A DNA stretch of 64,000 bases from Myroides albus. Lineage in GTDB: Bacteria; Bacteroidota; Bacteroidia; Flavobacteriales; Flavobacteriaceae. The DNA is taken from NCBI RefSeq assembly GCF_009711045.1, contig NZ_WMJX01000014.1, positions 1-64,000 on the forward strand, given 5' to 3'. The notes below the pieces were generated by a model. It was not told where the DNA came from. It searched no databases and saw only the letters and a list, made by a program, of their open reading frames with translations. This document shows positions 54,499-62,431 of this stretch, piece by piece (within the stretch, counting starts at the first letter, position 1; every line of letters starts with the position of its first letter). The position numbers were made by a program, and so were the translations under genes.

Positions 54499-56070
54499 AT
54501 GAGAAAAATATTACTATGTCATGGATTAAGACAATGCATTTTCGTTTTGCTTATGTTGTTTGTCATAACTAATAGCGCATTAGCTCAGGTTACGATTGGT
54601 ACTGGTGAACCTGCTGTAGAAGGGTCTCTTTTAGAGTTAAAGAACTTAGAGAATAAAACAGGGGAAGAAGCAAATGCCAATAAAGGACTTGGTCTACCGA
54701 GAGTGGATTTAACAGATGTGGAGATGCTGTATCCTATGTTTGAACCTGGTTATGATAAAAGTGTTCAGGATGAGGCTCACGCAGGCTTGGTTGTTTATAA
54801 TGTGAATGAAGATTTGCAAGATGGTAAAGGAAAGGGAATTTATGCATGGGATGGAGAATCGTGGGTTTTTATTGGTGGACCAGGTAAAATATTAGAATTG
54901 GCACTTAGTACAGATCAACTATTTCTGTGGGAAAATAGCCCAACAGGGGAAGTGACATTGACGGCTAAAAAAGATGGTTTAGCATGGGAGAAAAGTGTTG
55001 AAGGAGACATTGTTTCTACATTTGAAAGTGTTACAAACGGCAAAGTAAGTACATTGTCATTTACAAGAAGCGAGACCGTTTTTGGTGATGAGATTTATAC
55101 TTTTAAATTGGTTGATAAGCCTGAGGTTTTCACACAATTAAAAGTGAGTAATTTGAATTTAGTACTTAGTAAACCAATCATAAGAGTTGGGTCTGGTAGT
55201 GTAGATGGCGCAATAAATTCATCGAGTATTGTTACGGCTTATGGAGGAGGAAGTGCTAACTGGGAAGTATTCGATTATGATCGAAACGCTTTCAATTGGA
55301 CGAAAGAACCTAAAAATGTAAATGGCCATCTTCAGTTCGAGTTAGGAGTTGCTAAAGCAACAGGGGTTGTACGTGGTAATATACAAGTTCGTCATCTTGA
55401 TCAACCTGAAATTGTGAGAACTATAGTAGTAGAGCAAAATGCTAATTATAGATTACTACCTCCATTTGACTATTTGGTTATGGAGTATGGATATGTAACA
55501 CCACCAAGTGACGGAGGTAAAACAGATATTGATTCTGCTACTGAATTAATGAAAACAAATGTAGCTAAAATTGATGGGAAGGTTGTTGGTTACTTTTATT
55601 TGAATGAGCTGATAGTAGACAATAAGACTTTATTAGTATATCCAGGAGATGATAGAGTAAGTGGAGGTGAAAATCCTTATGCCGATATTCCTAATTTGAA
55701 TACAGTCTTACAAGGGTATCCTGAAAGTTCTACTCAGTTTGAGTTCGGTATGTCTGCAAGGTGGACTGACTATGGTAATTCTACCCCACTAACTGCTCCA
55801 ACTAAAATCACAATTAAAGTGTATAAAGGAGGGCAAATGGTGATAGATCCAAAGAATGATAAACGATTTGTAAACATGCTTGATGGAAAAGAGCAAATGC
55901 CAGTCTTAAGTTTTGAATCAGATCCTAAAGATGTAAGAGTTAGACAAGGTAGTGATCCTATTATTAGCAAGGCAGGTTACCGAAAGCTGTATACTCCTAT
56001 GTATAAATTAGAATATGATTTAATAGAAAATACTGGAGTATTAATACCATGGAATTCATTCGATGAATAA
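54499..56070 (+). CDS. Large secreted surface protein, Bacteroidota type
   Basis: A 523-residue protein from the ATG at 54499; an in-frame extension to 54415 lacks a signal sequence. The signal peptide runs about 1-31 (CIFVLLMLFVITNSALAQ). The next segment (EGSLLELKNLENK, NKGLGLPRVDLTD, HAGLVVYNVN, GIYAWDGESWVFIG) is typical of Bacteroidota surface proteins. Beta-rich repeats follow, one resembling a BACON-like Ig fold (GNIQVRHLDQPEIVRTIVVEQ). The C-terminal half is unassigned. It may bind a host or polysaccharide surface. It is followed by a strong terminator. Confidence 0.7.
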   Translation: MRKILLCHGLRQCIFVLLMLFVITNSALAQVTIGTGEPAVEGSLLELKNLENKTGEEANANKGLGLPRVDLTDVEMLYPMFEPGYDKSVQDEAHAGLVVYNVNEDLQDGKGKGIYAWDGESWVFIGGPGKILELALSTDQLFLWENSPTGEVTLTAKKDGLAWEKSVEGDIVSTFESVTNGKVSTLSFTRSETVFGDEIYTFKLVDKPEVFTQLKVSNLNLVLSKPIIRVGSGSVDGAINSSSIVTAYGGGSANWEVFDYDRNAFNWTKEPKNVNGHLQFELGVAKATGVVRGNIQVRHLDQPEIVRTIVVEQNANYRLLPPFDYLVMEYGYVTPPSDGGKTDIDSATELMKTNVAKIDGKVVGYFYLNELIVDNKTLLVYPGDDRVSGGENPYADIPNLNTVLQGYPESSTQFEFGMSARWTDYGNSTPLTAPTKITIKVYKGGQMVIDPKNDKRFVNMLDGKEQMPVLSFESDPKDVRVRQGSDPIISKAGYRKLYTPMYKLEYDLIENTGVLIPWNSFDE

Positions 56071-56094
56071 TTGTATAGATGTTACAATTATATG

Positions 56095-56137
56095 AAAAAG
56101 CGAAAGGTTGGAGAACTCTCCGACCTTTCGCTTTTTT
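56095..56137 (+). terminator. Intrinsic terminator after the surface-protein gene
   Basis: A long stem (AAAAAGCGAAAGGT / ACCTTTCGCTTTTT, continued by GGAG / CTCC with one unpaired base on each side) and a T run. Confidence 0.85.
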
Positions 56138-56280
56138 TGTATTACGTATCGTATATTATAAACTTGATTTACTCTGTACTAACAGTGGTTTAGAGAGATG
56201 CATTCACATGAAAATCTATTAAAATTAAGAAACGAATAGTCTCTGCTAATAGCATAAACTGTTTGTGGCATAATGTATGT

Positions 56281-56586
56281 TTACTGACAGTACCTTAATG
56301 CAGAGATAACAGCTGTTTCTAAACAGGTAAAGGACTTACAGTTCTCTTTATACAGTGGTGCTTCCCAGTTGTAGTTAGCAATAACTTGTACGCTAAAATG
56401 TCCATTGATATCAAACTCTGGATACCAGCCAATATCAAGTATGATCTGGTTGTCAAACGCTGCTTGAAGCAAATCTTCTTTTAACTCATCTATTACATCT
56501 TTTGTTGAAAGCGTAAAATCGAGTTGGGTAAGTATATCGAAAGTAATGTTGCTTTTGGATTGTATGAGAAGTGATTTTAAGTTCAT
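56281..56586 (-). CDS. Orphan small acidic protein, unknown function
   Basis: A 101-residue soluble, acidic protein (many Asp, Glu, Asn) with four Cys or Trp-containing positions near the C-terminus (WEAPLYKENCKSFTCLETAV). There is no signal peptide or membrane segment. No family is recognised. It sits among IS3 debris and other unassigned ORFs between two well-conserved regions, so it may be acquired. Its size and acidity recall immunity-type proteins, but no toxin gene is adjacent. Confidence 0.5.
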   Translation of the reverse strand: MNLKSLLIQSKSNITFDILTQLDFTLSTKDVIDELKEDLLQAAFDNQIILDIGWYPEFDINGHFSVQVIANYNWEAPLYKENCKSFTCLETAVISALRYCQ

Positions 56587-56632
56587 TGGGATTAATATAA
56601 TTAAAGCTTTGACAAGGTAGCAAACAAAGGAA

Positions 56633-56797
56633 TCAGATAGGGTATTCTTTTTTAATTATTTTATGTATAAGATAACAAATAACTTTATGTCTTTCACCTC
56701 GCTTAGTTTTTTTATAACCTTTTTGCTTTACTATTTCGTTGAGTATAGAATGACTTTCAGGTTTTTTAGGCAAGGTTGTATTCCCTATATGTTGCAT
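56633..56797 (-). CDS. Possible small basic protein (54 codons)
   Basis: ATG 56797 to TGA 56633. The product is strongly basic (MQHIGNTTLPKKPESH..., then KQKGYKKTKRGERHKV...). It lies upstream of the 56281 gene on the same strand, 47 nt apart, and next to the IS3 remnant. A stop codon directly precedes the ATG. Coding is doubtful; I include it because the frame is clean and composition is protein-like. Confidence 0.25.
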   Translation of the reverse strand: MQHIGNTTLPKKPESHSILNEIVKQKGYKKTKRGERHKVICYLIHKIIKKEYPI

Positions 56798-56837
56798 TTA
56801 TAAACTCGAAAGAAAAGGTATAATTAACAACTGAATC

Positions 56838-56874
56838 ATAAACAATAACTGTATAGCTATATTAGGACGAGACA
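56838..56874 (+). repeat. Direct repeat copy of the IS3 right end (37 bp)
   Basis: Matches 57295-57331 at 36 of 37 positions (ATAAACAATAACTGTAyAGC...GGACGAGACA). The two copies flank the transposase remnant in direct orientation, whereas true IS ends are inverted. So the right-end sequence was joined to the middle of a transposase by recombination. Confidence 0.85.
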
Positions 56875-57281
56875 TATGTTTAGAGGTACTAAGAATGGCA
56901 TTAAGTAATAGAGCCTACAATGAAAAACTTATCCATCACTCAGATAGAGGAAGTCAATACTGTAGCGAGATTTACACTAAATTGTTAAAAGATAATAATA
57001 TAGCAATAAGCACAACTCAGAATGGAAATCCTAAGGATAATGCAGTAGCAGAACGAGTAAATGGAATAATTAAAGGTGAGTTTGATTTAAACTATTCAAG
57101 CTTAGGTTATAAGAAAACCAAAGAAAAAATAAGAAGAAGTATAAAGTTGTATAATGAAATCAGACCTCACGATAGTTGTGATAGACTAACTCCTGAACAA
57201 GCACATCTTAAGAGTGGGATATTAACTAAGAGATGGAAGAATTACTATACCAACAAAAAAGAACAACAAGTACCTGTATAG
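56875..57281 (+). pseudogene. IS3-family transposase (OrfB) C-terminal remnant
   Basis: The readable frame from ATG 56895 gives 128 residues. The same frame upstream reads CLEVLR, so homology starts just after the repeat at 56838-56874. It holds the second catalytic Asp (HHSDRGSQYCS) and the Glu (NAVAERVNGIIKGEF) of the DDE rve domain. The first Asp and all of OrfA and the N-terminal OrfB are missing, so it cannot be active alone. The stop at 57281 is followed by the right end of the element. Confidence 0.88.
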
Positions 57282-57294
57282 TTATAATAGGATT

Positions 57295-57331
57295 ATAAAC
57301 AATAACTGTACAGCTATATTAGGACGAGACA
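57295..57331 (+). repeat. IS3 right inverted-repeat end, locus B
   Basis: Terminal sequence ending AGGACGAGACA, partner of the left-type end seen at 22120-22152. The sequence continues directly into the 11-bp repeat block at 57345. Confidence 0.8.
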
Positions 57332-57344
57332 GCTTTTTTTCGAG

Positions 57345-57420
57345 GTGGTCGCATAGTGGTCGCATAGTGATCGCATAGTGATCACATGATTTAACCTAAT
57401 TTTCATGCGACCACTATGGT
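57345..57420. repeat. 11-bp repeat cluster, locus B
   Basis: Four contiguous 11-bp units: GTGGTCGCATA, GTGGTCGCATA, GTGATCGCATA, GTGATCACATG (57345-57388). After a 16-nt gap, the inverted copy ATGCGACCACTATG (57405-57418) pairs with CATAGTGGTCGCAT to form a 14-bp stem. The unit is the same as at locus A (21894-21953). Confidence 0.85.
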
Positions 57421-57696
57421 ATCATCACCCGATAATAATGTGACCATGTCGAGTTTGTTTTATATAAGAATGACAGTGAATATCGCTGTTATGGTATTTT
57501 TAAGAAGGATATGTAAAATTGATTTAGGCAGTTTTTAGGAGTAAATGGACGCAAGTCTATTGAAAAGAGAGCTGTGTTATCCCTGATTATAGCTAATTAT
57601 GGCCAATTTTAGGTGATTTACAATAGATTGTGAGTAAGTCGTTTGATATATAGCAACTAAAATCTTTTCTTTGAAAAAACTAAAATTTTTAGTGAG

Positions 57697-58146
57697 GTGG
57701 TTGAGCAAGAAAAGAGATTGTCCTATCAGTATTCATTTGGACATTTAGCAGTAAATATAATGTTAGCTATTGTCTTTAGTAGTGTTTCATCGATTCGATT
57801 AACAGCAGCTGTATCAGAGAATGACTTTGTTGTTGTGTTCCAAATAGGTGTAGCATTATTCTTTGTAATCTTAGCGATATGTCAGTTATTGTACCTGTGT
57901 AAGGCTTATGTTAGAGAAGATAGGATTATACTAAAGAAGTTATTTAGAGTAGAGCAATGTTGCGATTCGAAACAAATCGTGAAGATCAAAAAATATAATC
58001 TTGGTCGGGTGCACTACACATTCGTAACTATGCAAAATGTCAATAGTAAGAAAGAGTTGTATATGATTATGAATATTTATGCGTGGTATGCACAGTCTAA
58101 GTATGATGCCCAAGAAGTTCTTGAGCAATTACAGCATAAAGTATAA
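57697..58146 (+). CDS. Membrane protein with PH-like cytoplasmic part, unknown
   Basis: A 149-residue protein starting at GTG 57697. Two transmembrane segments (about 14-34 and 46-68) are followed by a soluble part (EDRIILKKLFRVEQCCDSKQIVKIKKYNLGRVHYTFVTM). That part resembles the small bacterial PH-domain group that follows two helices. No clear promoter box was found. It is an isolated gene next to IS debris. Confidence 0.5.
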   Translation: MVEQEKRLSYQYSFGHLAVNIMLAIVFSSVSSIRLTAAVSENDFVVVFQIGVALFFVILAICQLLYLCKAYVREDRIILKKLFRVEQCCDSKQIVKIKKYNLGRVHYTFVTMQNVNSKKELYMIMNIYAWYAQSKYDAQEVLEQLQHKV

Positions 58147-58322
58147 AAAATATCCCTCATTGAGCTAAGTCAAGTATAGAATGGCATATAGTAAACAATC
58201 TGTAAAAAAGAGTAACTTGTGAGTTAACTCTTGATATGACAATAGCAGAATTGTAGACAGGATTGCAATATTGACTTCTTAATGAGGGATGTAAATTGTA
58301 TTTAATCAGACGAAGGTTTAAA

Positions 58323-58490
58323 CTAATAAAGACCTTTTATAAATTGGTATTGAGTTTCTTCTTTAATTTTTTTCTCCCACAACTTTTTGTCTTTTGTTGT
58401 GAATAAGTATACTTGCACAACCTTCGAAATTAGTATTCCACAGATTATAAATATGGCAAATATGACGATAAAACATAAGGTTAAAATCAT
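58323..58490 (-). CDS. One-helix small protein, candidate oxidase subunit
   Basis: ATG 58490 to TAG 58323: 55 residues. It begins MILTLCFIVIFAIFIICGIL (one transmembrane helix, residues 2-21) and ends with a charged, Lys/Glu-rich cytoplasmic tail. It starts 8 nt after the stop of the 58499 gene on the same strand, so it is the third gene of that operon. Small one-helix subunits (CydX, CydH) belong to bd oxidases, and this gene has the size, topology and position of one. It is too short for most gene finders. Confidence 0.7.
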   Translation of the reverse strand: MILTLCFIVIFAIFIICGILISKVVQVYLFTTKDKKLWEKKIKEETQYQFIKGLY

Positions 58491-58498
58491 GGTTTAGG

Positions 58499-59836
58499 CT
58501 ATTTAATGTTTAAGATATATTGAGTTAAGTCTTCCATATCTCCCTCGTTAATTTGTGGAAAAGGAGGCATCTGTGGTGCATCAGGACGTTTCTTACCAGG
58601 AGATTTAATCCACTTGATTAGGTCCGTTTTATTGTTTGCATATATTTCTTGCATCTCTGTGACTGGTGGTCCAACTAATTGTGTTTTTTCTTTGTGACAA
58701 GCTGCACAATAGCTATTAAAAACAGCTTTACCTTTAGCAGTGTTATCACCAGAAGCCTCGGCATTTGCTATAGCTTGTTTTTCTTCTTCTTGTGCATTAG
58801 CAGCTTGTTCTCTTGCTTCTTTGGATGCTTGTTCAAAGGCGGCTGTCTTTTGAGCCATAAGTTCTCGGTGTGGATTGATGGCATTGGCTCTGTATACATG
58901 ACGCCCACTTCCCATGAATACAACTACAATTCCCATAGAAATCACTATTCTTTTGAAGTATCTATCCAACTGCTCATCTGTACCTCTTAGTGTTTGGATC
59001 ATATAGTACACTGCATATACTGCTACTGCTACACCAGATAAAATTACTCCCATCATAGCCCAACTAAATCCTTTGGCAGGTAAAGTAGCCATCACGATTG
59101 GGCCAAATAAGAACTGGGCTACGGATGCTCCTAAGGCTAATTGGTATCCAATGCGTTTTACTTTGGCTCTGGTGAAAACTTTAAAGTATTCTTCAAAAGG
59201 ATAATTCTTACGTCCCATATACCAAGTGATAAATAGACCTGTCAGAGCCAAGGAAGCACAGATAAAATGGAAGTATCTCGGGAACACATTTGGCAGTGCT
59301 AAAGCGGATAAGAATCCTCTTACACTCATCCATTTTTCAGGGAATAACATTAAGTTTATATTCACTAAGAAGATTAGGGGAATGAATAGAAACATTGCTA
59401 CAGCCAAGGCATTGATAGAGATGTGTAACAGTTTCATGTTTGACATCGCTTCCCAAGTATATTTGTGTAAGTAGGTCAACAGAAATACTATCGCAACTAA
59501 TGGGATGATCAATATCCACATAATCCCTGTCAAGGAGTTTGCAGTATAGAAATAGATCGTATACAGTGCATTGATACTTAGCAATGGCGCTACCCCCAGT
59601 ACTACGGCTAATGATTTGTTTACAGTTATTGTCGCTGCTATTTCTTGAGCAAGTACATCGTATTCTTTGTTTTTAAGTCCTTTGATTTCAGCCCATAATG
59701 TCGCTATAGAGCCGCCTACCATTAGGTTTACAAATACAATATGAGCCAAGAATGACACAACTAATAGAATGACTAATAGCCACTCTGGTAATGGTAAATC
59801 TAAGGGTATATCTTTTGGTAATGGAGTATTGTTCAT
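58499..59836 (-). CDS. CydA-like membrane protein with C-terminal cytochrome c (subunit 2)
   Basis: A 445-residue protein with about eight to nine helices (residues 15-312). The first helix carries FLAHIVFVNLMVGG (His 32), the place of the first heme-ligand His in CydA. A later helix has PRYFHFICASLALTG (His 190), like the CydA heme b ligand helix. GSGRHVYRANAI ends the last helix. An Ala/Glu/Gln-rich linker (330-365) leads to a cytochrome c domain, CAACH (377-381) with MPPFPQ as Met context. It pairs with the 59839 gene (stop-to-start gap 2 nt). Assignment to the bd superfamily is inferred from motif order. Confidence 0.7.
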   Translation of the reverse strand: MNNTPLPKDIPLDLPLPEWLLVILLVVSFLAHIVFVNLMVGGSIATLWAEIKGLKNKEYDVLAQEIAATITVNKSLAVVLGVAPLLSINALYTIYFYTANSLTGIMWILIIPLVAIVFLLTYLHKYTWEAMSNMKLLHISINALAVAMFLFIPLIFLVNINLMLFPEKWMSVRGFLSALALPNVFPRYFHFICASLALTGLFITWYMGRKNYPFEEYFKVFTRAKVKRIGYQLALGASVAQFLFGPIVMATLPAKGFSWAMMGVILSGVAVAVYAVYYMIQTLRGTDEQLDRYFKRIVISMGIVVVFMGSGRHVYRANAINPHRELMAQKTAAFEQASKEAREQAANAQEEEKQAIANAEASGDNTAKGKAVFNSYCAACHKEKTQLVGPPVTEMQEIYANNKTDLIKWIKSPGKKRPDAPQMPPFPQINEGDMEDLTQYILNIK

Positions 59837-59838
59837 AA

Positions 59839-61290
59839 TTATTGTTGTTTAGATTTTTGTTCTATGAAATGTTCAACCGAATGAGTAGGGTTCAGCTGTG
59901 CACCAGCACTCTGTGCACCTTCTAAGGTCGCTCCACTCTGTTGTAGGTAAAATATATAATGTGCTAATGCGTCGAGTTCTTCTTCATTGCCTGGATAGGG
60001 AGGCATATAGGTTCTACCGTTATGCATATTCGGGATATACGCTTTCATACCATTTATATCCAAAGGTTTGCCTATGCCATACATTTTTTCGAATACGAAG
60101 ATGATAGAGTTAATCCCCTGACTGGTATGACATCGAGAGCAAGCAACCATGAATACATCTTTACCAGCTTCCAACTTGTTTTCTTCCGTGATTTCAGTAA
60201 TGGCTGTATAAGTAGTGTGTTTTAAGATACCATCTCGTTGTAATAAGGGATAATCTTCTTCGCGAATTAAGTTAGAGTACATATAATCTCCGATGACATA
60301 GGGTTTGCGAATAAATTCACGTACGCGTTCGAATATACCCAAGAAGCCTAAAGAAAGAACAAATGGAATAATGACCATCACAAGGTTGATTTTCTTTGGC
60401 TTCCACAGTACCCAAACGGCTAATAGTGCAAGAGAACTGGTTGCAATAAGTATTATTTTCTTTAGTAAGTCATAGTATAGTTCAAAGTCCATTGTTCCGA
60501 CAGCAGTACTCATATTCGCTGTCATGGCTTCTGGTATCACATTATAGTAATGTATTGCTGCAAGTATTGACAGTGGTAACCACAATAATGTCCAAATAGC
60601 AGTAGTTTTAAGAGCCGTAGGTCTGATCGCACTCGATTTCTTAGTGAATAACATAATCAGTAAGAAACCAAAGGCTCCTGCCACGACCATAGCAGTTGGT
60701 GTTCTAAATAATAGCTGAGGTAAGTAAATAGGATTAGTCAAACCATTGATGAAGGAATGTTCTTCTATCCAGTTTCCAGGATCCATCATAAATCCTAATA
60801 TCGCTACAATGATAGCCATGGTTAGCCATGAGAACGCAGATAAGAACCATCCAAATCGAATGTGGCGTTGTTTGGCACGAAGGGATTTGTTTGAGTTTTT
60901 CCAGGTGAGGAAGTATATCATGATAAAGATAACTTCTAATACAAACACGATCCATTCTGTAAACCATCCCCAGTAGAATACGCGGATTAAACTACCGATA
61001 GAGTTTGGGCTGATTAACGCCGCGGAGAACCAGATACCTACTCCAGTCATCGCTCCCATTGTGGTCGTAATAACAAAACCTACCATCATCATACGTTGAA
61101 CCATTTTGTCCCAAGCTAAATCAGTGATTTCATCTGAACCACTTTTTAGTACTCCTTGCTGTTCTAACAGTGTTATATAGGGAATGAATCCAACGGCTAA
61201 CCCGTGGTTTATAAATACGTGAATAATCGCAATCATCGCAATGAGAAAGCGGTCATTCAACCAGTCTAAATGAAATAGAGGAAAATCCAT
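59839..61290 (-). CDS. CydA-like membrane protein with C-terminal heme-c site (subunit 1)
   Basis: A 483-residue protein with about nine helices. Features like CydA: AIIHVFINHGLAVGF in helix 1 (His 24, His 29), and GWFTEWIVFVLEV (Glu 112 and Glu 119, spaced as the CydA glutamate pair). Also WLTMAIIVAILGFMMDPGNW, and a final ERVREFIRKPYVIGDYMYSN. The C-terminal domain has one heme c site, CSRCH (384-388), with MPPYP. The CydA heme-b ligand His appears replaced (LFRTPTA near 195). The two paralog-like subunits and a small protein form one operon. Cytochrome-c-tailed bd-type oxidase is my best reading. Confidence 0.7.
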   Translation of the reverse strand: MDFPLFHLDWLNDRFLIAMIAIIHVFINHGLAVGFIPYITLLEQQGVLKSGSDEITDLAWDKMVQRMMMVGFVITTTMGAMTGVGIWFSAALISPNSIGSLIRVFYWGWFTEWIVFVLEVIFIMIYFLTWKNSNKSLRAKQRHIRFGWFLSAFSWLTMAIIVAILGFMMDPGNWIEEHSFINGLTNPIYLPQLLFRTPTAMVVAGAFGFLLIMLFTKKSSAIRPTALKTTAIWTLLWLPLSILAAIHYYNVIPEAMTANMSTAVGTMDFELYYDLLKKIILIATSSLALLAVWVLWKPKKINLVMVIIPFVLSLGFLGIFERVREFIRKPYVIGDYMYSNLIREEDYPLLQRDGILKHTTYTAITEITEENKLEAGKDVFMVACSRCHTSQGINSIIFVFEKMYGIGKPLDINGMKAYIPNMHNGRTYMPPYPGNEEELDALAHYIFYLQQSGATLEGAQSAGAQLNPTHSVEHFIEQKSKQQ

Positions 61291-61307
61291 AATGTCTTAT
61301 TTTTCAG

Positions 61308-61315
61308 CAAAATTA
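61308..61315 (-). promoter_or_regulatory. -7 element of the bd-like operon
   Basis: TAATTTTG on the minus strand, 18 nt before the start codon at 61290. No good -33 box stands at the right distance; instead the direct repeats at 61338-61367 occupy that place, as in activator-dependent promoters. Confidence 0.5.
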
Positions 61316-61337
61316 GAACCTTAGCTACTGAAAAATA

Positions 61338-61367
61338 TTACACTAAACGTGGTGATATTTACACTAA
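61338..61367. promoter_or_regulatory. Direct repeats, probable AraC-type operator
   Basis: TTACACTAA occurs at 61338-61346 and again at 61359-61367, exactly 21 bp apart. AraC-family proteins bind two direct half-sites spaced two helical turns apart. The nearer repeat overlaps the missing -33 box of the bd-like operon, and an AraC-family gene ends 48 nt away. Confidence 0.6.
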
Positions 61368-61414
61368 TCAATTTTGACTAGTCTGAGAATGCGGAAAGTG
61401 ATTTATTAAATCAA

Positions 61415-62305
61415 TTATTTACTTTGTTTTCTAAATTCTTCTGGTGATAATCCTGTGTTCTTTTTGAAAAAACGCGAAAAATAGGCATTGTTTTTGAAGT
61501 CGAGTTCATAGGCAATTTCTGTGATTGTGAGATCCGCATTGACTAATAGCCGTTTGCATTCCAGGATGACTCTATTGCGGATTACTTCTCCAACAGTAAT
61601 CCCCAGAACTTTCTTACATTGCGTGTTTAAGTGATTAGGTGTGATGTGGAGCATTTCTGCATACTCACTTGGCAATCTTTTTTCAACAAAGTGCTTTTCA
61701 ATAAGTCTTTCTAAGTTTTTTACGATAAACTGAGTACCTTTTGTTTCGTTGTGCTCTTCTATATCAAAGACTTTCTTTACAAGAAACAGTTGAGTTTCTA
61801 AAAATAATTCAAGCATTAAAGCTTTCATATAATCTTTTTGGAGCGGTTGATTTTCTAAGTAAGCGTAATATATTTTCTCAAATTTGCTGTGAAGTGTTTC
61901 ATAGCACTTCTCACATGAGAATTTTGAATAATGTGCGTTGCCACTGAAGAAAGTAAATTCATTTAGGTAGTTCGGATTCACCAAGAAAGTACGCAAAAAG
62001 TTATCATTAAAATTGATTAAAAAACCTGTAGTACCTGGTTCAAATTCCCATTTGTGTACTTGAGATGGGTTCAAGTAGAATAAACATTTTTCTTCGATTG
62101 AGAATTTTTCAAAGTCAATAGAGTGTACTCCCTTGCCTTCAGATACAAACAAGATTTGATAAAATGCATGTCTGTGCGGTGAAGATACCATATTAGGTCT
62201 ATTAGAAATGTATTCTTCCAATCTATATACCACACAGTCTTGAGTGATGTTGTTGTTGTCGAGTAAGTTACAGATGTTGTATATTGGAATACTATTGTTC
62301 TCCAT
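61415..62305 (-). CDS. AraC family transcriptional regulator
   Basis: A 296-residue regulator. The N-terminal cupin-type sensor domain has SSPHRHAFYQILFVSEGKG (about 42-60) and LNPSQVHKWEFEPGT. A C-terminal pair of helix-turn-helix motifs follows (about 195-296): PSEYAEMLHITPNHLNTQCKKVLG and TITEIAYELDFKNNAYFSRFFKKNTGLSPEEFRK. A FSCEKC motif near 130 could be redox-sensitive. It lies upstream of, and on the same strand as, the bd-like operon, separated by 124 nt holding the direct-repeat operator. It is the likely regulator of that operon. Confidence 0.92.
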   Translation of the reverse strand: MENNSIPIYNICNLLDNNNITQDCVVYRLEEYISNRPNMVSSPHRHAFYQILFVSEGKGVHSIDFEKFSIEEKCLFYLNPSQVHKWEFEPGTTGFLINFNDNFLRTFLVNPNYLNEFTFFSGNAHYSKFSCEKCYETLHSKFEKIYYAYLENQPLQKDYMKALMLELFLETQLFLVKKVFDIEEHNETKGTQFIVKNLERLIEKHFVEKRLPSEYAEMLHITPNHLNTQCKKVLGITVGEVIRNRVILECKRLLVNADLTITEIAYELDFKNNAYFSRFFKKNTGLSPEEFRKQSK

Positions 62306-62322
62306 ATTGCTAATATTTTGTA

Positions 62323-62330
62323 CAAAGATA
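62323..62330 (-). promoter_or_regulatory. -7 element of the AraC-family gene
   Basis: TATCTTTG on the minus strand, 17 nt before the ATG at 62305. The -33 box is not clear. Confidence 0.5.
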
Positions 62331-62431
62331 GGAATATGTTAAATCTTATGGTCAGTGTATGCATAGAAATAAGTTATGATGTGATTTAGATTTAGTACTT
62401 TAGATTAGTATAAACTGAAACACGAATTAGG

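Larger units (their letters stand above)
57282..57696. other. 415-nt region without a gene
   Basis: It contains the IS3 right end and the 11-bp repeats described separately. From 57430 to 57696 I see only AT-rich sequence, with no protein frame over 30 codons that looks coding and no RNA gene. Confidence 0.6.

Noticed and set aside
56895..57281. An active IS3 transposase.
   Set aside because: The first catalytic Asp, the N-terminal OrfB and OrfA are missing, so it is a remnant.
57345..57420. A CRISPR array or plasmid iteron origin in the 11-bp repeats.
   Set aside because: Units are contiguous without spacers, and there is no replication or cas gene nearby.
60734..60976. Frames on both strands within the 59839 gene.
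   Set aside because: They are shadows of a long membrane-protein gene; no supporting signals.
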